From Lachnospiraceae bacterium (GTDB taxonomy: Bacteria; Bacillota; Clostridia; Lachnospirales; Lachnospiraceae): a stretch of DNA of 5,803 nt. The translations under genes were made by a program, and so were the position numbers. Every line of letters begins with the position of its first letter. Within the stretch, counting starts at the first letter, position 1. Location of the stretch: contig DOVG01000197.1 in assembly GCA_003520205.1 (NCBI GenBank), forward strand, positions 1 through 5,803. The letters are read 5' to 3'. Shown in pieces: positions 4,598 to 5,803 of the stretch. Under the pieces are notes generated by a model that worked only from the letters and a program-made list of their open reading frames with translations, was not told the DNA's origin and ran no database searches.

Positions 4598-5803
4598 CTA
4601 CTCTTCGACGTCAAAGTTCATTATCTGTCGTTTTCTGGCCAGTTCGTCGTTTTCGAGGTATTCGTCGTAAGTGCACTGTTTATCTATAAGTCCTGTGTCT
4701 GTTATTTCCATGATACGGTTTGCTGTTGTCTGGATAAACTGATGATCCTGACAGGCAAACAGTACTACTCCAGGGAATTTGATAAGTCCGTTGTTAAGGG
4801 ATGTGATTGACTCCATATCCAGATGGTTTGTAGGTTCATCAAGTATGAGGACATTTGTTCCCATTATCATAAGCTTTGACAGAAGGCATCTTACCTTCTC
4901 TCCTCCGGAAAGGACTTTGACTTTCTTAAGTCCATCCTCACCTCTGAAGAGCATTCTTCCAAGGAAGCCTCTTACATAGGTTGCATCCTTTTCTTCTGAG
5001 AACTGTGTAAGCCAGTCCACTATAACAAGGTCATTGTCGAATTCTTTTGTATTATCCTTAGGAAAATATCCCTGAGAGGTTGTAACTCCCCACTTGTATT
5101 CTCCTTCATCCGGTTCTTCTTCACCTGCAAGTATCTTGAAAAGCATAGTTGTAGCCTGTGTCTTAGGTCCTACAAAAGCTATCTTATCTTCTCTTCCCAC
5201 AGTAAATGAAATATCATCCAGTATCTTAACTCCGTCAACTGTCTTAGACAGATGTGACACAGTAAGAACTTCATTTCCTATCTCACGATTTGGTCTGAAA
5301 TCTATAAATGGATATTTACGGCTTGAAGGCTTTATCTCCTCCAGCTCGATTTTCTCAAGTGCCTTCTTACGTGATGTAGCCTGCTTTGACTTTGAAGCAT
5401 TTGCAGAGAAACGGGCGATAAACTCTTTTAATTCCTTTATCTGCTCTTCCTTCTTCTTATTTGCTTCTTTCATCTGACGAATCATCAGCTGACTTGATTC
5501 ATACCAGAAATCATAGTTTCCTGCATATATCTGTATCTTTCCATAATCAAGGTCAGCTGTATGTGTGCAGACCTTATTCAGGAAATATCTGTCATGGCTG
5601 ACAACTATAACAGTATTCTCGAAATTAATAAGAAATTCTTCCAGCCATCCTATAGCATCAAGGTCAAGGTGGTTAGTAGGCTCATCCAGAAGTAATACAT
5701 CAGGATTACCAAACAGAGCCTTTGCAAGAAGAACCTTAACCTTCTTATTACCATCCAGATCCTTCATCACTGCATAATGATCTTCTGTTTCTATTCCAAG
5801 TCC
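4598..5803 (-). CDS. ABC-F family ATPase, YbiT/YkpA-like (partial, N-terminus missing)
   Basis: The C-terminal 401 residues of a soluble, two-domain ABC-F protein. The family acts on the ribosome, at the tRNA exit site, to modulate translation, and does not transport solutes. The frame is open to the right edge. Relatives are about 515-540 residues, so the first ATPase domain's Walker A and probably the arm insertion are missing. In window residues: a degenerate first signature, L16-D-G-N-K20, where LSGGQ is usual; first Walker B V-L-L-L-D-E-P-T-N-H-L-D (36-47); first switch S69-H70-D71; a charged interdomain linker (about 102-160) with the family-typical R-F-S-A-N-A-S-K-S-K-Q-A-T-S-R (131-145); second Walker A G212-P-K-T-Q-A-T-T219, lacking the Gly-Lys pair; intact second signature L298-S-G-G-E-K303; second Walker B (318-329); second switch Gln352 in place of His. 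The second ATP site therefore looks inactive. There is no extra C-terminal domain. The ATG and GTG near 5770 are internal, because the frame and the homology continue upstream. Confidence 0.95.
   Translation of the reverse strand, partial: GLGIETEDHYAVMKDLDGNKKVKVLLAKALFGNPDVLLLDEPTNHLDLDAIGWLEEFLINFENTVIVVSHDRYFLNKVCTHTADLDYGKIQIYAGNYDFWYESSQLMIRQMKEANKKKEEQIKELKEFIARFSANASKSKQATSRKKALEKIELEEIKPSSRKYPFIDFRPNREIGNEVLTVSHLSKTVDGVKILDDISFTVGREDKIAFVGPKTQATTMLFKILAGEEEPDEGEYKWGVTTSQGYFPKDNTKEFDNDLVIVDWLTQFSEEKDATYVRGFLGRMLFRGEDGLKKVKVLSGGEKVRCLLSKLMIMGTNVLILDEPTNHLDMESITSLNNGLIKFPGVVLFACQDHQFIQTTANRIMEITDTGLIDKQCTYDEYLENDELARKRQIMNFDVEE

Noticed and set aside
5094..5477. 127-codon plus-strand frame opposite the ABC-F gene
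   Set aside because: Antisense shadow of a strongly conserved coding region; Ser/Phe-rich with no ribosome binding site.
4598..5803. ABC-F gene as the energising ATPase of the sugar importer
   Set aside because: It has tandem ATPase domains with the ABC-F linker, no transport-type C-terminal regulatory domain, and is convergently separated from the importer by another gene and a strong terminator.

Overview
The window looks like a piece of a low-GC Firmicutes chromosome, most likely from the Lachnospiraceae (the Roseburia / Eubacterium rectale / Butyrivibrio neighbourhood). This rests on A/T-rich codon use, strong AGGAGG ribosome binding sites, and a lipoprotein sugar-binding protein with an acidic Thr/Glu/Ala linker of the kind common in gut clostridia. 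It is inferred from reading the proteins, not from a database search.

Layout. Positions 1-3302, minus strand: a three-gene CUT1-type carbohydrate ABC importer operon, in transcription order a lipoprotein solute-binding protein (3302 to 1857), a MalF/UgpA-type permease (1704 to 790) and a MalG/UgpE-type permease (776 to 1, C-terminus cut by the window edge). A stem-loop lies in the 152-base gap after the binding-protein gene, where such operons often set unequal expression of the binding protein and the membrane proteins. Positions 3303-3702: a 400-base divergent intergenic region with a good sigma-A promoter for the importer operon (perfect TATAAT), a cre-like box over its -35, a leader of about 195 bases with a hairpin, and a weaker promoter facing the other way. 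Positions 3703-4470, plus strand: a 255-residue single-pass membrane protein of unknown function with an extracytoplasmic domain. Positions 4471-4597: a perfect 22-bp palindrome and then a strong bidirectional terminator between convergent genes. Positions 4598-5803, minus strand: the C-terminal 401 residues of an ABC-F (YbiT/YkpA-like) translation-associated ATPase, with its N-terminus beyond the right edge.

How the genes fit together. The binding protein captures an unidentified carbohydrate outside the membrane and hands it to the permease pair. No transport ATPase is encoded here, so the importer presumably uses a shared MsmX/MalK-type ATPase encoded elsewhere, or one beyond the left edge. 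The ABC-F protein is soluble and ribosome-associated by family and is not that ATPase. Nothing shows that the plus-strand membrane protein works with the importer, although the two share a regulatory region.

I see no mobile element, CRISPR array, tRNA or rRNA, and no clear new multi-gene system. The most notable signal is that the visible motifs for one of the two composite ATP sites of the ABC-F protein are all degenerate, while the visible motifs of the other site are intact.
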